Assembly: GCA_035633215.1 (NCBI GenBank)
Contig: DASQFI010000032.1
Span: forward strand, 1 to 64,000
Origin: DASQFI01 sp035633215
Lineage (GTDB): Bacteria > Acidobacteriota > Vicinamibacteria > Vicinamibacterales > SCN-69-37
Reading direction: 5' to 3'
DNA length: 64,000 nt
How positions within the stretch are numbered: the stretch's first letter is position 1; each line of letters begins with the position of its first letter. The notes below the pieces were generated by a model. It did no database searches, was not told where the DNA came from, and saw nothing but the letters and a program-made list of their open reading frames with translations. Shown here in pieces: positions 34,085-43,871 of this stretch. The translations under genes were made by a program, and so were the position numbers.

Positions 34085-34915
34085 CTACTTGTCGATCCGT
34101 TCTTCCGGCCGGATGCGCTCGTCGGTCTCGACGCCCACGACGCGGCCGAGCAGGCTGTGCAGCTGCCTCACGCCCTCGGTGAGCGACGCCGGACCGGGCT
34201 GCAGGATGTAGGTCGATTTGATCTCGTAGATGTGACCGTCGCGCACCGCCGGCACATCGGTCCAGCCTGGGCGGCCGGCAATCCGCGCCTTGTTCACTTT
34301 CTTGCCGCACCAGGATGCGACGATCGCGTCCGGGGCCGCGTCACGCACCGCGTCGGGTGAGACGATGCGATCTTTCGCGAGCGCCGCGCCGCGATGTTCG
34401 GGGAAGAGCGTCTCGCCGCCGGCGACTTCGGCCAGCTCGTCCACCCAGCAGATGCCGGAGATCAGCGGATCGTCCCACTCCTCGAAGAACACGCGCGGCC
34501 GTTTGGGGAAACGGCTGGCGGACGCGCGCACCAGCTCGAGGCCGTCCTCGAGCTGACTCGCCAGCGCCTCCGCACGATCCGGGAGTCCGACGAGGCCGCC
34601 AAGCATCCTGATCATCTGCAGGATCTCCGCCACGCTGCGCTGATTGAACGTGACGACTGTGCATCCCCGCCGGATCAGCTCCGCCGCAATGTCGGCTTGC
34701 AGGTCCGAGAACGCCAGCACGAGATCGGGCTCGAGAGCGAGGATCTTGTCGAAGCGCGCGTTGATGAACGCCGAGACGCGCGGCTTTTCGCGCGCCTCCC
34801 GCGGGCGGACAGTGTAGCCCGAGACGCCGACCACGCGATCGCCGGCGCCGATCAGATACAGCGTCTCGGTCGTCTCTTCCGTGAGACAGACGATGCGCTG
34901 CGGATACAAAGACAT
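34085..34915 (-). CDS. BtuF-like (cobalamin/siderophore type) binding protein without signal peptide
   Basis: 276-residue periplasmic-binding-protein fold of the BtuF/FhuD helical-backbone type: RIVCLTEETTETLYLIGAGD, GVSGYTVRPREA, ILALEPDLVLAFSDLQADI, TFNQRSVAEILQMIRMLG, and the second lobe VFFEEWDDPLISGICWVDEL. Such proteins are normally exported, yet residues 1-20 lack any hydrophobic helix and the upstream codons do not supply one. It may act in the cytoplasm or depend on a start I cannot see. No BtuC/D or TonB gene adjoins it. The start MSLYPQRIV is chosen at the end of homology. Confidence 0.8.
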   Translation of the reverse strand: MSLYPQRIVCLTEETTETLYLIGAGDRVVGVSGYTVRPREAREKPRVSAFINARFDKILALEPDLVLAFSDLQADIAAELIRRGCTVVTFNQRSVAEILQMIRMLGGLVGLPDRAEALASQLEDGLELVRASASRFPKRPRVFFEEWDDPLISGICWVDELAEVAGGETLFPEHRGAALAKDRIVSPDAVRDAAPDAIVASWCGKKVNKARIAGRPGWTDVPAVRDGHIYEIKSTYILQPGPASLTEGVRQLHSLLGRVVGVETDERIRPEERIDK

Positions 34916-34947
34916 GCAAGACGATTGTAAGAGCACTGCGTCTTGCT

Positions 34948-34981
34948 TGTCGGTACGGCTGGCGTACCCGTCGTACCGACA
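34948..34981. repeat. Short hairpin TGTCGGTACG...CGTACCGACA
   Basis: Ten-bp arms around GCTGGCGTACCCGT. It is a shortened copy of the larger element at 45188-45266, with the inner part of the palindrome deleted. Confidence 0.7.
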
Positions 34982-35045
34982 GCGAAGCCCGCGCATTTCT
35001 CGAGCGAAGTCCCCGCTCTTCGCCAGCGATGCCCCCGCTCTTCGA

Positions 35046-35051
35046 TATACT
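35046..35051 (+). promoter_or_regulatory. Candidate -10 TATACT
   Basis: TATACT ends 8 nt (CGCCGAAG) before the ATG at 35060. Direct repeats of GCCCCCGCTCTTCG-like words occur just upstream. No Shine-Dalgarno is present. Confidence 0.55.
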
Positions 35052-35059
35052 CGCCGAAG

Positions 35060-35662
35060 ATGCGTTCGCTGCTGTTCGTCGCCGCGATCCTGGTCGCCAC
35101 GTCGCTCGCGTTCGCCTCGCCGCAGCGCGGCGGCCGCCGGACCTCGACCGATGTCAAATGCGCCGCCGACCTCGGCACCGGCCTCAAGACGCGCCGCCAG
35201 TTCTGCGACGTCGTCATCGCGACGACCGGCGGCGCCAGCGTGTGGATGCCGCTGCCCGCGCACACGGGGACGGCGACCCTGCTGTTCGATCTCCACAACC
35301 GGTTCCTGGTGCCGATTGTGACGCTCGATCCGAGCCTCGCGTTCACTCGACACCTGGCGGTCGTGGCCGTGCTGCGACCGGCCGGCGAGACGATCGAGCA
35401 GGCGGCGGTCATGCGCGAGTACCGCAGCAACGAGGATCTGTTCGACACGATCGGCGGCGGCGGCCGTCCCGGGGGCATCAAGGCCGTCGCCCCCAGCGAA
35501 CCCGAAGCCGTGCGCATCACGATTCCTGCCGGCGTTACCGCGATCGGCATCGTCGGCGTCCGGCTCGACGTCACGACCCGCGCGGGCAAGGAGCCGTTCG
35601 ACTCGCCCGGGCGCGCGATTGCGATGGTCAGCAACCTTCGCATTCAATACACGGCTCGATAA
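35060..35662 (+). CDS. Secreted protein of unknown function
   Basis: 200 residues with signal peptide MRSLLFVAAILVATSLAFAS. Two cysteines lie in the mature N-terminal part (VKCAADLGTG and RQFCDVVIA) and could form a disulfide. The rest is beta-rich with FDLHNRFLVPIVTLDPS and a Gly-rich loop TIGGGGRPGG. No family recognised. Its stop is followed directly by the GTG of the YpdA-family flavoprotein, so the pair is cotranscribed, a mix of a periplasmic and a cytoplasmic product. Confidence 0.75.
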   Translation: MRSLLFVAAILVATSLAFASPQRGGRRTSTDVKCAADLGTGLKTRRQFCDVVIATTGGASVWMPLPAHTGTATLLFDLHNRFLVPIVTLDPSLAFTRHLAVVAVLRPAGETIEQAAVMREYRSNEDLFDTIGGGGRPGGIKAVAPSEPEAVRITIPAGVTAIGIVGVRLDVTTRAGKEPFDSPGRAIAMVSNLRIQYTAR

Positions 35663-36682
<1,020 letters not shown>

Positions 36683-36708
36683 CGAACGCTGAGCGGATGA
36701 GCGAAAGA

Positions 36709-36739
36709 GGAGGGCATGAAGTCTTGCTTCATGCCCTCC
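36709..36739. terminator. Hairpin between convergent genes
   Basis: Perfect 13-bp stem GGAGGGCATGAAG / CTTCATGCCCTCC with a 5-nt loop. It lies between the YpdA-family gene and the convergent TonB-dependent receptor. Confidence 0.75.
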
Positions 36740-36759
36740 ATTCCTTCACGTCCTTCATG

Positions 36760-39700
36760 TTACCTGCGGCTGGCCGGAGTCGAACGCGCCCCGAACCAGT
36801 AGGTGGCGTTGAACCGGATGATGCGCGGACCGAGGATTCCCGTCGGTGACAGGAACGTCGGGATCTGCGTCACCGGCTCGTTCGGATCGTTGGCGTATCG
36901 GATGTTCGTCAGACCTGAGCCGTTCCGGATATTGAACACGGTGTTCGAGTTGGCGACGTTGTACACATCCATCGACAACTCGAACCGCTGACCGCCGAGA
37001 TCGAACAGCCGGCCGGCCCGAAGATCCAGCGTCGAGAGCTCCGGCAGGCTCAGGCTGCCGCGCGGTTCGGCGTTGACCGACACAAGGTTGTTCCCATTGC
37101 TCTGCCGAATGCAGTTGCTGGTCACCGTCGTCGAGCATTGCGGGATGCCCCAGGTCCGCGTGAACGGCAATCCGGACTGGATGCGGTAGTTCACGCCAAA
37201 GAGGATCTTGTAGGGCAGCGTCATCGAACCGGACGCCTTGAAGGCATGCCGGCGGCCCGTCTTGCCCTTGACGTTAATGAAGGACTCGTTCGGGTCCTCC
37301 AAGTCGGTGAGATCCACACGCTGATGCGCATACGTGTATCCCGCCAGCAGCGTGGTGCCCCGGCCGTAGCGCTTCGTGCCGACAATCTCGACCCCGTCGT
37401 AGCGCGTCCCGAACCGGTTGTTGTTGACCGTCACGTCGCTCTGCGTGAACCCGGGGTTCAGGCTGTAGACCGTGATCACCTTGTCGTCGGCCGTCGAGAA
37501 GACGCCATCGCGACCCGGGTCCGTAAGATCAATCAGGCTGAACGCCTCGTCCCACAGCGCGAAGTTGACGTCCTGGGTGCCCTGCGGATCGAAGGTGCGC
37601 CGGCTGATGTAGGTGGCGCTCAGCCGGAAGGCCGGCAGCAGCTCGTGGTCGACGCCGGCGGTGATCTCCCGCCGCCACGTGCGACGCAACGTCGGGTCGA
37701 ACCGATTCGGGTTCGGGATCGATGTCGTCACGTTGCCCGTGCCGAACTCGCCGCCCACATACCGGGAACCGTTCCACACCGCGTTGCCGCGGTCGAAGAT
37801 GAAGTCACCATTGTCGTTCCAGCCGTACTGCTGGCTGACGGTGCCGTTCGGATTGGGGCCCGGCGTGCCGGTGCCGATCTGATCGTAGTACTTGCCGATC
37901 GAGAACTTCGCGACGGTTTTGCCGGTGCCCAACAAGTCGTACGTGGCGCTCGCTCGGGGCGCCCAGTTCTTCCACAGCGGCGCATTGTGCACGGCCGCGA
38001 ACTGGTCAGGCACGGTGTACTCGGTGAGCCGGCCGCCCGTGTTGAGGGAAACGTTCAACCCGCTGATCACCATCCCGGTTGGGAAGTAGTCGCTGGACGG
38101 GTGTACCTGTTCCGGGAGGTAGCCTTCGACGCGCTCCCACCGGATGCCCGCGATGACCGTCAATCGTCCGACGGCGAAGGAGTCCTGTCCATAGAACGCC
38201 GTGTTCATGACGCGGGACTTGGTCATGAGCGGCGAATTGAAAATAGTGACGTTGCCGGGGCCCGGCGGCTGAGTCGCGGTGCCTTGCTGGGTCCGGAAGG
38301 TCAGGTTCACGTTGTCCACGCGGGTGGTCGTGACGTCCTGGCCCGTGAAGCCGTTGTCGAACCCGAACTTGAACTCGTGGCGCGCGCCGAAGAGGTTTGA
38401 CAGGTAGTAGTTCCAGTTCGACGTCAACTGCAGCCGGCGGCGGAACTGGAAACCGCTGCTGGCCGCGTTCCGGTGGCGCACGTTCGTCGAGTTGTCGAGG
38501 ATAGACTGCTGGCCGGTCTTCTGCGTCAGCGGGAAGTGCGTGTTGCTGTACGCGAGCTTCGTGTCCGCGAACAACCGATCGGTCAGCACCGTGTTCCAGG
38601 CCAACTGCGAGATGACGAACGTGTCGTACTCCTTTGTGTTGGAGTCCAGCGTGACCGTCGCGCTCGCGCCCCGGTTCGGTTTGTCGTACCACTGCCGGTT
38701 GGCGTAGCCCTCGAACCGGTTCGACGATCCAAGCGCGTAAGTGAGCTTGCCGGACGTGCTCAGGATGTCGGTCGTGTCCTGCGTATTGCCTGACAGCAGG
38801 GCGGGCACCTGGGCCGGCGAAATCGCCGGGTAACCGGGGACGTTGACGTGTGTTCGCTGCTCCTGCAGGTTCCCGAAGTAGAAGAGCTTGTTCGCGATGA
38901 ACGGGCCGCCCGCCTGGATGTTCGCGTTCGAGATGTAGCCCACGGCCTGGGCCTCCGGCCGGAAGCCCTTCTGCTTCAGGTTGTCGTCGATGTTGTCCCA
39001 CTGCGTGCCTTTGCCCTGGTAGGTGCCGAGCGTCTGGCCGCTGAAACGGTTCGTGCCGCTGCGCGTGACCATGTTGATCATGGTCCCCGACGTGCCCATC
39101 GAGATGTCCTGCGCGCCGGTGGTGACCTGAAGGTTTTCGAACGTGTTCGACTCGTAGTAGTTCATCGAGGCGCCAATCGACGCGGGGTCGCCGACATTGA
39201 CGCCGTTGACCATCTGGACATTCTGGTTGCTCCCTGTGCCGCGCGACGTGAAGCCGCGCTGCAAGCCGGCCTGGTTGCCGCCAACGTCCGGTGTGTCGAA
39301 GATCAGTCCAGGAATCTTGTACTCGAGGATATTCCAGATGTCTTTGCCGCCCGGCGTCGTCTCGAGCAGCATGCTGTCGAGGTTCACGTTGACGGCCGCG
39401 GTCTTGCTGTCGACGATCGGCGATTCGCCGGTCACCGTCACGACTTCCGTCATCGCGCCGACTTTCAGCGTGAAGTCGAGCGTCACCGTCTCGTTCTGGA
39501 CGACGACGACGCTTTCTCGGGTGATGGTCTGGAATCCGGTCAACGCCGCTTTGACCGTATAGGTGCCGAGCGACAGCGACCCGAATCGATGTGCGCCCGA
39601 CGAGTCGCTGACGGCCGTCAGCGGCCGCGGAAGCACGGGGCTGGTAACAGTAATCGTGACGCCCGGAACCGTCGCGCCTTGCTCGTCGACGGTTTTGATG

Positions 39701-39795
39701 AAGATGCTTCCCGTCTGGATCTGCGCGAACGCAGGTGTGACGAAAACGGCCGACGCGAAGAGCAGGATCCCGATGAGACCCAGCTTTTGGAACAT
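36760..39795 (-). CDS. TonB-dependent receptor with carboxypeptidase-regulatory-like N-terminus, second copy
   Basis: 1011 residues. Signal peptide FQKLGLIGILLFASAVFVT ending AFAQ. Beta-sandwich domain (IFIKTVDEQGATVPGVTI, HRFGSLSLGTYTVKAALTGF), then the plug (SMLLETTPGGKDIWNILEY, FENLQVTTGAQDISMGTSG) and barrel. The start at MFQKLG is preferred over an ATG 15 codons upstream because AGGAGG precedes it and it starts the signal peptide. The C-terminus (NATYWFGARSTPASRR) extends beyond the last strand and lacks a terminal Phe, unlike the receptor at 21208-24318. No SusD partner adjoins. Substrate unknown. Confidence 0.92.
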   Translation of the reverse strand: MFQKLGLIGILLFASAVFVTPAFAQIQTGSIFIKTVDEQGATVPGVTITVTSPVLPRPLTAVSDSSGAHRFGSLSLGTYTVKAALTGFQTITRESVVVVQNETVTLDFTLKVGAMTEVVTVTGESPIVDSKTAAVNVNLDSMLLETTPGGKDIWNILEYKIPGLIFDTPDVGGNQAGLQRGFTSRGTGSNQNVQMVNGVNVGDPASIGASMNYYESNTFENLQVTTGAQDISMGTSGTMINMVTRSGTNRFSGQTLGTYQGKGTQWDNIDDNLKQKGFRPEAQAVGYISNANIQAGGPFIANKLFYFGNLQEQRTHVNVPGYPAISPAQVPALLSGNTQDTTDILSTSGKLTYALGSSNRFEGYANRQWYDKPNRGASATVTLDSNTKEYDTFVISQLAWNTVLTDRLFADTKLAYSNTHFPLTQKTGQQSILDNSTNVRHRNAASSGFQFRRRLQLTSNWNYYLSNLFGARHEFKFGFDNGFTGQDVTTTRVDNVNLTFRTQQGTATQPPGPGNVTIFNSPLMTKSRVMNTAFYGQDSFAVGRLTVIAGIRWERVEGYLPEQVHPSSDYFPTGMVISGLNVSLNTGGRLTEYTVPDQFAAVHNAPLWKNWAPRASATYDLLGTGKTVAKFSIGKYYDQIGTGTPGPNPNGTVSQQYGWNDNGDFIFDRGNAVWNGSRYVGGEFGTGNVTTSIPNPNRFDPTLRRTWRREITAGVDHELLPAFRLSATYISRRTFDPQGTQDVNFALWDEAFSLIDLTDPGRDGVFSTADDKVITVYSLNPGFTQSDVTVNNNRFGTRYDGVEIVGTKRYGRGTTLLAGYTYAHQRVDLTDLEDPNESFINVKGKTGRRHAFKASGSMTLPYKILFGVNYRIQSGLPFTRTWGIPQCSTTVTSNCIRQSNGNNLVSVNAEPRGSLSLPELSTLDLRAGRLFDLGGQRFELSMDVYNVANSNTVFNIRNGSGLTNIRYANDPNEPVTQIPTFLSPTGILGPRIIRFNATYWFGARSTPASRR

Positions 39796-39952
39796 GGCCA
39801 CTTCCTCCTGAGCGTCGTGGACGCTCATGAACGCAAACAACAGGTGAACCGGGCCGCCCCCCTGTTGCTGCTGTGGCCGAGCATATGGGGAGCGGACGTT
39901 GGGGGCAAGTGGTTGGGGGCGAACAGCGGCGGGCGGAAACGGGCAGGGGGAC

Positions 39953-40010
39953 GTGTAGGGCGGGGCTTCAGCCCCGCCCGCTCGCCGGCCCTAAAAGGGC
40001 CGGCCTACAT
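39953..40010. repeat. Dispersed GGGGCTTCAGCCCC / GGCCGGCC repeat
   Basis: The double hairpin GGCGGGGCTTCAGCCCCGCC and GCCGGCCCTAAAAGGGCCGGC, an inverted relative of the element at 25723-25776. It lies upstream of the second receptor and at the 3' side of the VWA gene. Confidence 0.85.
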
Positions 40011-40024
40011 TTCGCAACGTTTTC

Positions 40025-41317
40025 TCAGTGCACGGTGCGGGTCTTGTTCGCGAGGAAGTCCATAAGTACGTATTGCCCAAGCGTATAGGGTGTCGTGAAG
40101 TACGCCTTGCCTCGACAGATGCGCGCGACGCGGCGCACGAAGGCGACCAGGTCGTAGTCCCGGGCGAGCATGAAGGTATTAATCATGATGCCCGAGCGGC
40201 GGCAGGCGGCGACCTCGGCGAAGGTCTCGCGCAGCACGAACGGGTCGAGGCCGAAGGCGTTGCGGTAGATGCGGCCGTCTGGACGCGTGACGGCCGACGG
40301 CTTGCCGTCGGTGATCATGATGATCTGGCGCATGTCCTTGCGCTGGCGATCGAGGACGCGGCGCGCGAGGCGCAGGCCTTCGCGCGTGTTCGTGTAATAC
40401 GGGCCGACGCGCACGCGCCCGAGGCGGCTGATCGGCACTTCCTCGGCCGAGTCGTGGAAGAGCACGGCCGACAGGGCATCGCCAGGGTATTGATGCCGGA
40501 TCAGATTCGCGAGCGCCATCGCGACCCGCTTGGCGGGCGTGAAGCGATCTTCCCCATACAGCACCATGCTGTGGCTGCAGTCGAGCAGCAGACAGGTCGC
40601 GCAGGAGCTCTGGTAGTCGCCCTGCGTGATCATGAGATCTTCGTACGTAAGCTCTAAGTCCTCTTTGAGTACCTCGCGCGGGCCGCGGGCGCTGTTCGTC
40701 ATCCTTTGAACTGCACTCAAGACGGTTGCCGACGCGTCGAGATTCATCGTGTCCCCGAACATGTATTGTCGCGGCGGACCGCCGGCCTCGATGCCGGTGT
40801 CGAGCTCGCGCGTGTCATGGCGGCCGGCGCTGCTGCGGCCGGCTGAGCCGAGCAGATCTCTCAGCGCCCGGTAGCCGAGAAAGTCGAGCGCTTTGTCCGT
40901 GACTTCGAAGCGTGAGTTGGCCTGGTCCTCGCCGCCCGGACCGTCGAAGCGCTGTTTGGCGGGCTGGCCGGCCATCGTGATGTAGCCCTGCTCGGTGAGG
41001 CGCTCGATGATCTTCTGCACGAGATCCTCGAGCTCGTCCCGTCCGCGGCGCCGGCCGGACGCATCGCGCCGCGCCGGCTCGTCGCTCTGGCCATCGAGCA
41101 GGCGATCGAGCATCTCGTCGGACAGCACGCCGCCGTTGAGCAGCGCGTCGAGAATCGCGTCATGCAGCGCCTGCATCGTCCGGTCGTCGTCGCTCTGCGG
41201 ATCCCACGGCGAGTTGAAGCCGCTCGCGAGCAGCAGATCGGACAGCCGCGAGACGAGCGACTCGAGATCGATCTCGCCGGCCAGGTCGGCCACGAAGCGG
41301 CTGTATCTATATTTCAT
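40025..41317 (-). CDS. VWA-domain protein paired with AAA ATPase
   Basis: 430 residues. The N-terminal ~230 residues are helical and charged with no recognisable domain. Residues ~237-415 form a von Willebrand A domain with MIDAS motif DCSHS (Asp246, Ser248, Ser250), then [14 protein letters not shown] and the metal-proximal [10 protein letters not shown]. Such VWA proteins work with MoxR-, ChlI- or RavA-like ATPases to insert cofactors or remodel complexes. The ATPase gene lies just upstream on the same strand (41413-42939), separated by a dispersed repeat. Cytoplasmic. Confidence 0.85.
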   Translation of the reverse strand: MKYRYSRFVADLAGEIDLESLVSRLSDLLLASGFNSPWDPQSDDDRTMQALHDAILDALLNGGVLSDEMLDRLLDGQSDEPARRDASGRRRGRDELEDLVQKIIERLTEQGYITMAGQPAKQRFDGPGGEDQANSRFEVTDKALDFLGYRALRDLLGSAGRSSAGRHDTRELDTGIEAGGPPRQYMFGDTMNLDASATVLSAVQRMTNSARGPREVLKEDLELTYEDLMITQGDYQSSCATCLLLDCSHSMVLYGEDRFTPAKRVAMALANLIRHQYPGDALSAVLFHDSAEEVPISRLGRVRVGPYYTNTREGLRLARRVLDRQRKDMRQIIMITDGKPSAVTRPDGRIYRNAFGLDPFVLRETFAEVAACRRSGIMINTFMLARDYDLVAFVRRVARICRGKAYFTTPYTLGQYVLMDFLANKTRTVH

Positions 41318-41354
41318 ACATGTGGTGATGTTCTAAGAGCCGTTGCGAAATTAC

Positions 41355-41412
41355 GTGTAGGGCTGGGGCTTCAGCCCCGCCTGCACGCCGGCCCTGAAGG
41401 GCCGGCCTACAT
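41355..41412. repeat. Dispersed GGGGCTTCAGCCCC / GGCCGGCC repeat, third copy
   Basis: GGGGCTTCAGCCCCGCC followed by GCCGGCCCTGAAGGGCCGGC. Same orientation as the copy at 39953-40010. It ends exactly where the ATPase stop codon begins. Confidence 0.85.
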
Positions 41413-42939
41413 TCAGTTGTAGTACTTCTTCTTTCCCTTCACCGGCGCCTCGTCCTCGTCCATCAACGATTGGATCGTACGATCGTCGACGCGCTCGCGC
41501 GGGGCGTTCTGGACCGGCGAGGCGTGCAGCTGGCCGCTCTCGGTCCGGCTGATCTTCTTGAGCGCGCACAGGCCTTCGAGGATGAAATCGGCCACCGCGG
41601 CGCGGACGCCGTCGGATGCGCGATCGCTCGCGCCGAGCGCGTGGGCGACGCGGTCGAAGCCGTCAATCCGCTCGACGGCCTTCAACACCTGGCCGGCCGG
41701 CGACGTGTCGGAGAGATCGACCGTGCCGCCCTGTTCGAACCAGGCGATGACCGGTCGCGTGTCGGCTTGCACCGCGCGGCCGTCGAAGACCGTCGCGATG
41801 GCGGCGCGGACGATCTCGCGCGCGACCTGCTCGGCGCCGCGCAGCTCGCCTTCGTACTCGAGCTCGACCTTGCCCGTGAGCGACGGGAGCGAGGCGTAGA
41901 CGTCGCTCACACGCGGCACGGCGATCGATTCACCCGTATCGAGGGCCCGCCGCTCCGCGTTCGAGACGACGTTTTCGAGCGCCGTGATCGGCAGGCGCTG
42001 GCTGACGCCGGATCGTTTGTCCACTTTCTGGTCGCCCCGCGCCTGGAACGCGACCTCCTCGACGATCTCGCGCACGAACTCGGGCACGTCCACCGGGATC
42101 GCGGCGGTGTGCTGGCCCGTGCGGTCCACCCAGGCTTCCTGCGCCGTGATGGTCATCGCCTCGTGGCGCGTCCGCGGATAGTGCGTGCGAATCTCGGAGC
42201 CGATGCGGTCCTTGAGCGGCGTGATGATCTTGCCGCGCGCGGTGTAGTCCTCCGGGTTGGCCGTGAATACCAGCGCGACGTCCAGCCGGAGACGCACCGG
42301 GTAGCCTTTGATCTGCACGTCGCCTTCCTGGAGGATGTTGAAGAGCCCCACCTGCACCTTGCTCGCAAGATCCGGCAGCTCGTTGATCGCGAAGAGCCCG
42401 CGATTGGCCCGCGGCAGCAATCCGTAGTGCATCGTCAGCTCGTCGCCCAGGCGGCGGCCGGACTGGACGGCCTTGATCGGATCGATGTCGCCGATCATGT
42501 CGGCGATGGTGACGTCGGGCGTCGCGAGCTTCTCGACGTAGCGCCGTTCACGCGGGAGCCACGCGATGGGCAAATCGTCGCCTTCGGTCAAGAGCCGCGC
42601 CCGGCACGCCGCGCACAGCGGCGCGAGCGGATCGTCGTGGATCTCGCACTCCGGCACCACCGGAATCTCGTCGTCGAGCAGCTCGACGAGGGCACGAAGC
42701 AGGCGCGTCTTCGCCTGACCGCGAAGACCCAGCAGAATGAAGTTGTGGCGCGACAGCACGGCATTCACGACTTGCGGAATGACGGTGTCGTCGAATCCGA
42801 TGATGCCGGGGAAGAGCGGCCGCTTCGCGCGGACGCGCTCGATGAGGTTCGCACGCATCTCGTCTTTCACGGGCCGATGCGGCGTGCGGCCCGCCGCGAT
42901 CGATTCGCGAAGGGCGCCCAGGGATGTTGGAAGGGCCAT
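41413..42939 (-). CDS. ChlI/MoxR-like AAA ATPase with inserted zinc-binding segment
   Basis: 508 residues. AAA core: Walker A GLRGQAKT (residues 71-78, GQAK instead of the usual G-x-GK), Walker B-like [10 protein letters not shown] (Asn-Glu instead of Asp-Glu), sensor region [14 protein letters not shown]. Between Walker A and B is an insertion with [15 protein letters not shown] (Cys98, His101, Cys109, Cys112), a plausible zinc site. The motif variants occur in a known bacterial magnesium-chelatase-like group, so activity is not excluded. The start MALPTSLG is chosen because upstream residues (DSRFQIPD) derive from a repeat and a TAATAT -10 sits 5 nt upstream. Partner of the VWA protein. Confidence 0.85.
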   Translation of the reverse strand: MALPTSLGALRESIAAGRTPHRPVKDEMRANLIERVRAKRPLFPGIIGFDDTVIPQVVNAVLSRHNFILLGLRGQAKTRLLRALVELLDDEIPVVPECEIHDDPLAPLCAACRARLLTEGDDLPIAWLPRERRYVEKLATPDVTIADMIGDIDPIKAVQSGRRLGDELTMHYGLLPRANRGLFAINELPDLASKVQVGLFNILQEGDVQIKGYPVRLRLDVALVFTANPEDYTARGKIITPLKDRIGSEIRTHYPRTRHEAMTITAQEAWVDRTGQHTAAIPVDVPEFVREIVEEVAFQARGDQKVDKRSGVSQRLPITALENVVSNAERRALDTGESIAVPRVSDVYASLPSLTGKVELEYEGELRGAEQVAREIVRAAIATVFDGRAVQADTRPVIAWFEQGGTVDLSDTSPAGQVLKAVERIDGFDRVAHALGASDRASDGVRAAVADFILEGLCALKKISRTESGQLHASPVQNAPRERVDDRTIQSLMDEDEAPVKGKKKYYN

Positions 42940-42944
42940 AGACC

Positions 42945-42950
42945 ATATTA
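42945..42950 (-). promoter_or_regulatory. Candidate -10 TAATAT, leaderless ATPase start
   Basis: On the minus strand TAATAT is followed by GGTCT and the ATG at 42939. Only 5 nt separate them and no Shine-Dalgarno exists, so the transcript would begin on or next to the ATG. Confidence 0.6.
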
Positions 42951-42955
42951 GTCGT

Positions 42956-43020
42956 CTATCTGGAATCTGGAATCTGGAATCTGTAATCTCCATGTCCGGC
43001 CAATCGAGGATCTGACATCT
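42956..43020. repeat. CTGGAATCTGGAATC word repeat
   Basis: At least three tandem TCTGGAATC copies, then GATCTGACATCTGG. Same family as 30078-30180. It fills the divergent spacer between the ATPase and the glycerophosphodiesterase gene. Confidence 0.8.
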
Positions 43021-43022
43021 GG

Positions 43023-43841
43023 ATGCTCAGTCATCTCCTTTCACTGGATCACGTCAACGTCATCGCGCACCGGGGCGGATCGAAACTGCGTCCGGAGAAT
43101 ACGTTTGCGGCGTTCGATCACGCGGTGGCGCTGGGCGCCGATGCGATCGAATGTGACGTGCACCTCTCCCGCGACGGCCAGGTCGTCGTCATCCACGATC
43201 CCACGCTCGACCGGACGACCGACGCGCGGGGGCCGGTGTCCGGTCGGTCCGCGGCGGAACTCGCCCGGGTGGACGCCGGCTTTCATTTCGGCTCGGCGGA
43301 GGGCCATCCGTATCGCGGGCGAGGTGCGTACGTCCCGCGTCTGGCCGAGCTCCTTGAACGAATTCCGGCGATGCCGATGGTGGTTGAAATCAAAGGCCAT
43401 CGACCGGACGTCGCCGACACTGTGCTCGGCGTGATCGCGGACGCCAATGCCATCGATCGTGTGATCGTCGGAGGGTTTTCACAGGCCGTGCTCGAGCGCG
43501 CGCGGCGGGTCAACAAGGATGCGGTCACCAGCGCCTCGAAGGACGAAGCCCGATGGGCGCTCTACCGGTCGTATTTCAGGATGACGCCTACTGACCCGCA
43601 GTACTGGGTGTTTCAGGTGCCGTATCGGTTTCGCGGACGCCGCCGGTTCCGGCGCAGGTTCATCGAGACCGTGGGACGGATCAACCTGCCCGTGCAGGAA
43701 TGGGTCGTGAACGACCCGGATGACATGCGGAACCTGATCGACTGGGGCGCCAACGGGATCATCAGCGATCGCCCGGATCTCGCGCTGACGATCGTCAAGC
43801 TGGAGGGTGGGCCCGAACAGAGTCGGGTCATGCGCTTCTGA
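43023..43841 (+). CDS. Glycerophosphodiester phosphodiesterase
   Basis: Hydrolyses glycerophosphodiesters to glycerol-3-phosphate and alcohol. GDPD motifs: [16 protein letters not shown] (His and Glu), [16 protein letters not shown] (Glu and Asp metal ligands) and [13 protein letters not shown] (His). 272 residues with no signal peptide, so cytoplasmic. The C-terminus has the usual [18 protein letters not shown]. It is divergent to the ATPase gene and 30 bp before the M28 peptidase gene; no glycerol-phosphate transporter is near. Confidence 0.92.
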   Translation: MLSHLLSLDHVNVIAHRGGSKLRPENTFAAFDHAVALGADAIECDVHLSRDGQVVVIHDPTLDRTTDARGPVSGRSAAELARVDAGFHFGSAEGHPYRGRGAYVPRLAELLERIPAMPMVVEIKGHRPDVADTVLGVIADANAIDRVIVGGFSQAVLERARRVNKDAVTSASKDEARWALYRSYFRMTPTDPQYWVFQVPYRFRGRRRFRRRFIETVGRINLPVQEWVVNDPDDMRNLIDWGANGIISDRPDLALTIVKLEGGPEQSRVMRF

Positions 43842-43843
43842 GG

Positions 43844-43866
43844 TACACTCCCCGAAACCCGGAGGG
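43844..43866 (+). promoter_or_regulatory. Candidate -10 TACACT and Shine-Dalgarno GGAGGG
   Basis: TACACT at 43844-43849 begins 3 nt after the preceding stop. GGAGGG at about 43861-43866 lies 5 nt before the ATG at 43872. A leadered start, in contrast to other genes here. Confidence 0.5.
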
Positions 43867-43871
43867 AAGTC

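Noticed and set aside
34085..35647. 520-residue reading of the BtuF-like gene
   Set aside because: The N-terminal extension is antisense to the secreted protein at 35060 and is low complexity; homology starts at MSLYPQRIV.
40025..43022. Magnesium chelatase for chlorophyll synthesis
   Set aside because: The ATPase and VWA proteins resemble ChlI/ChlD only in general fold, no ChlH or pigment gene is present.
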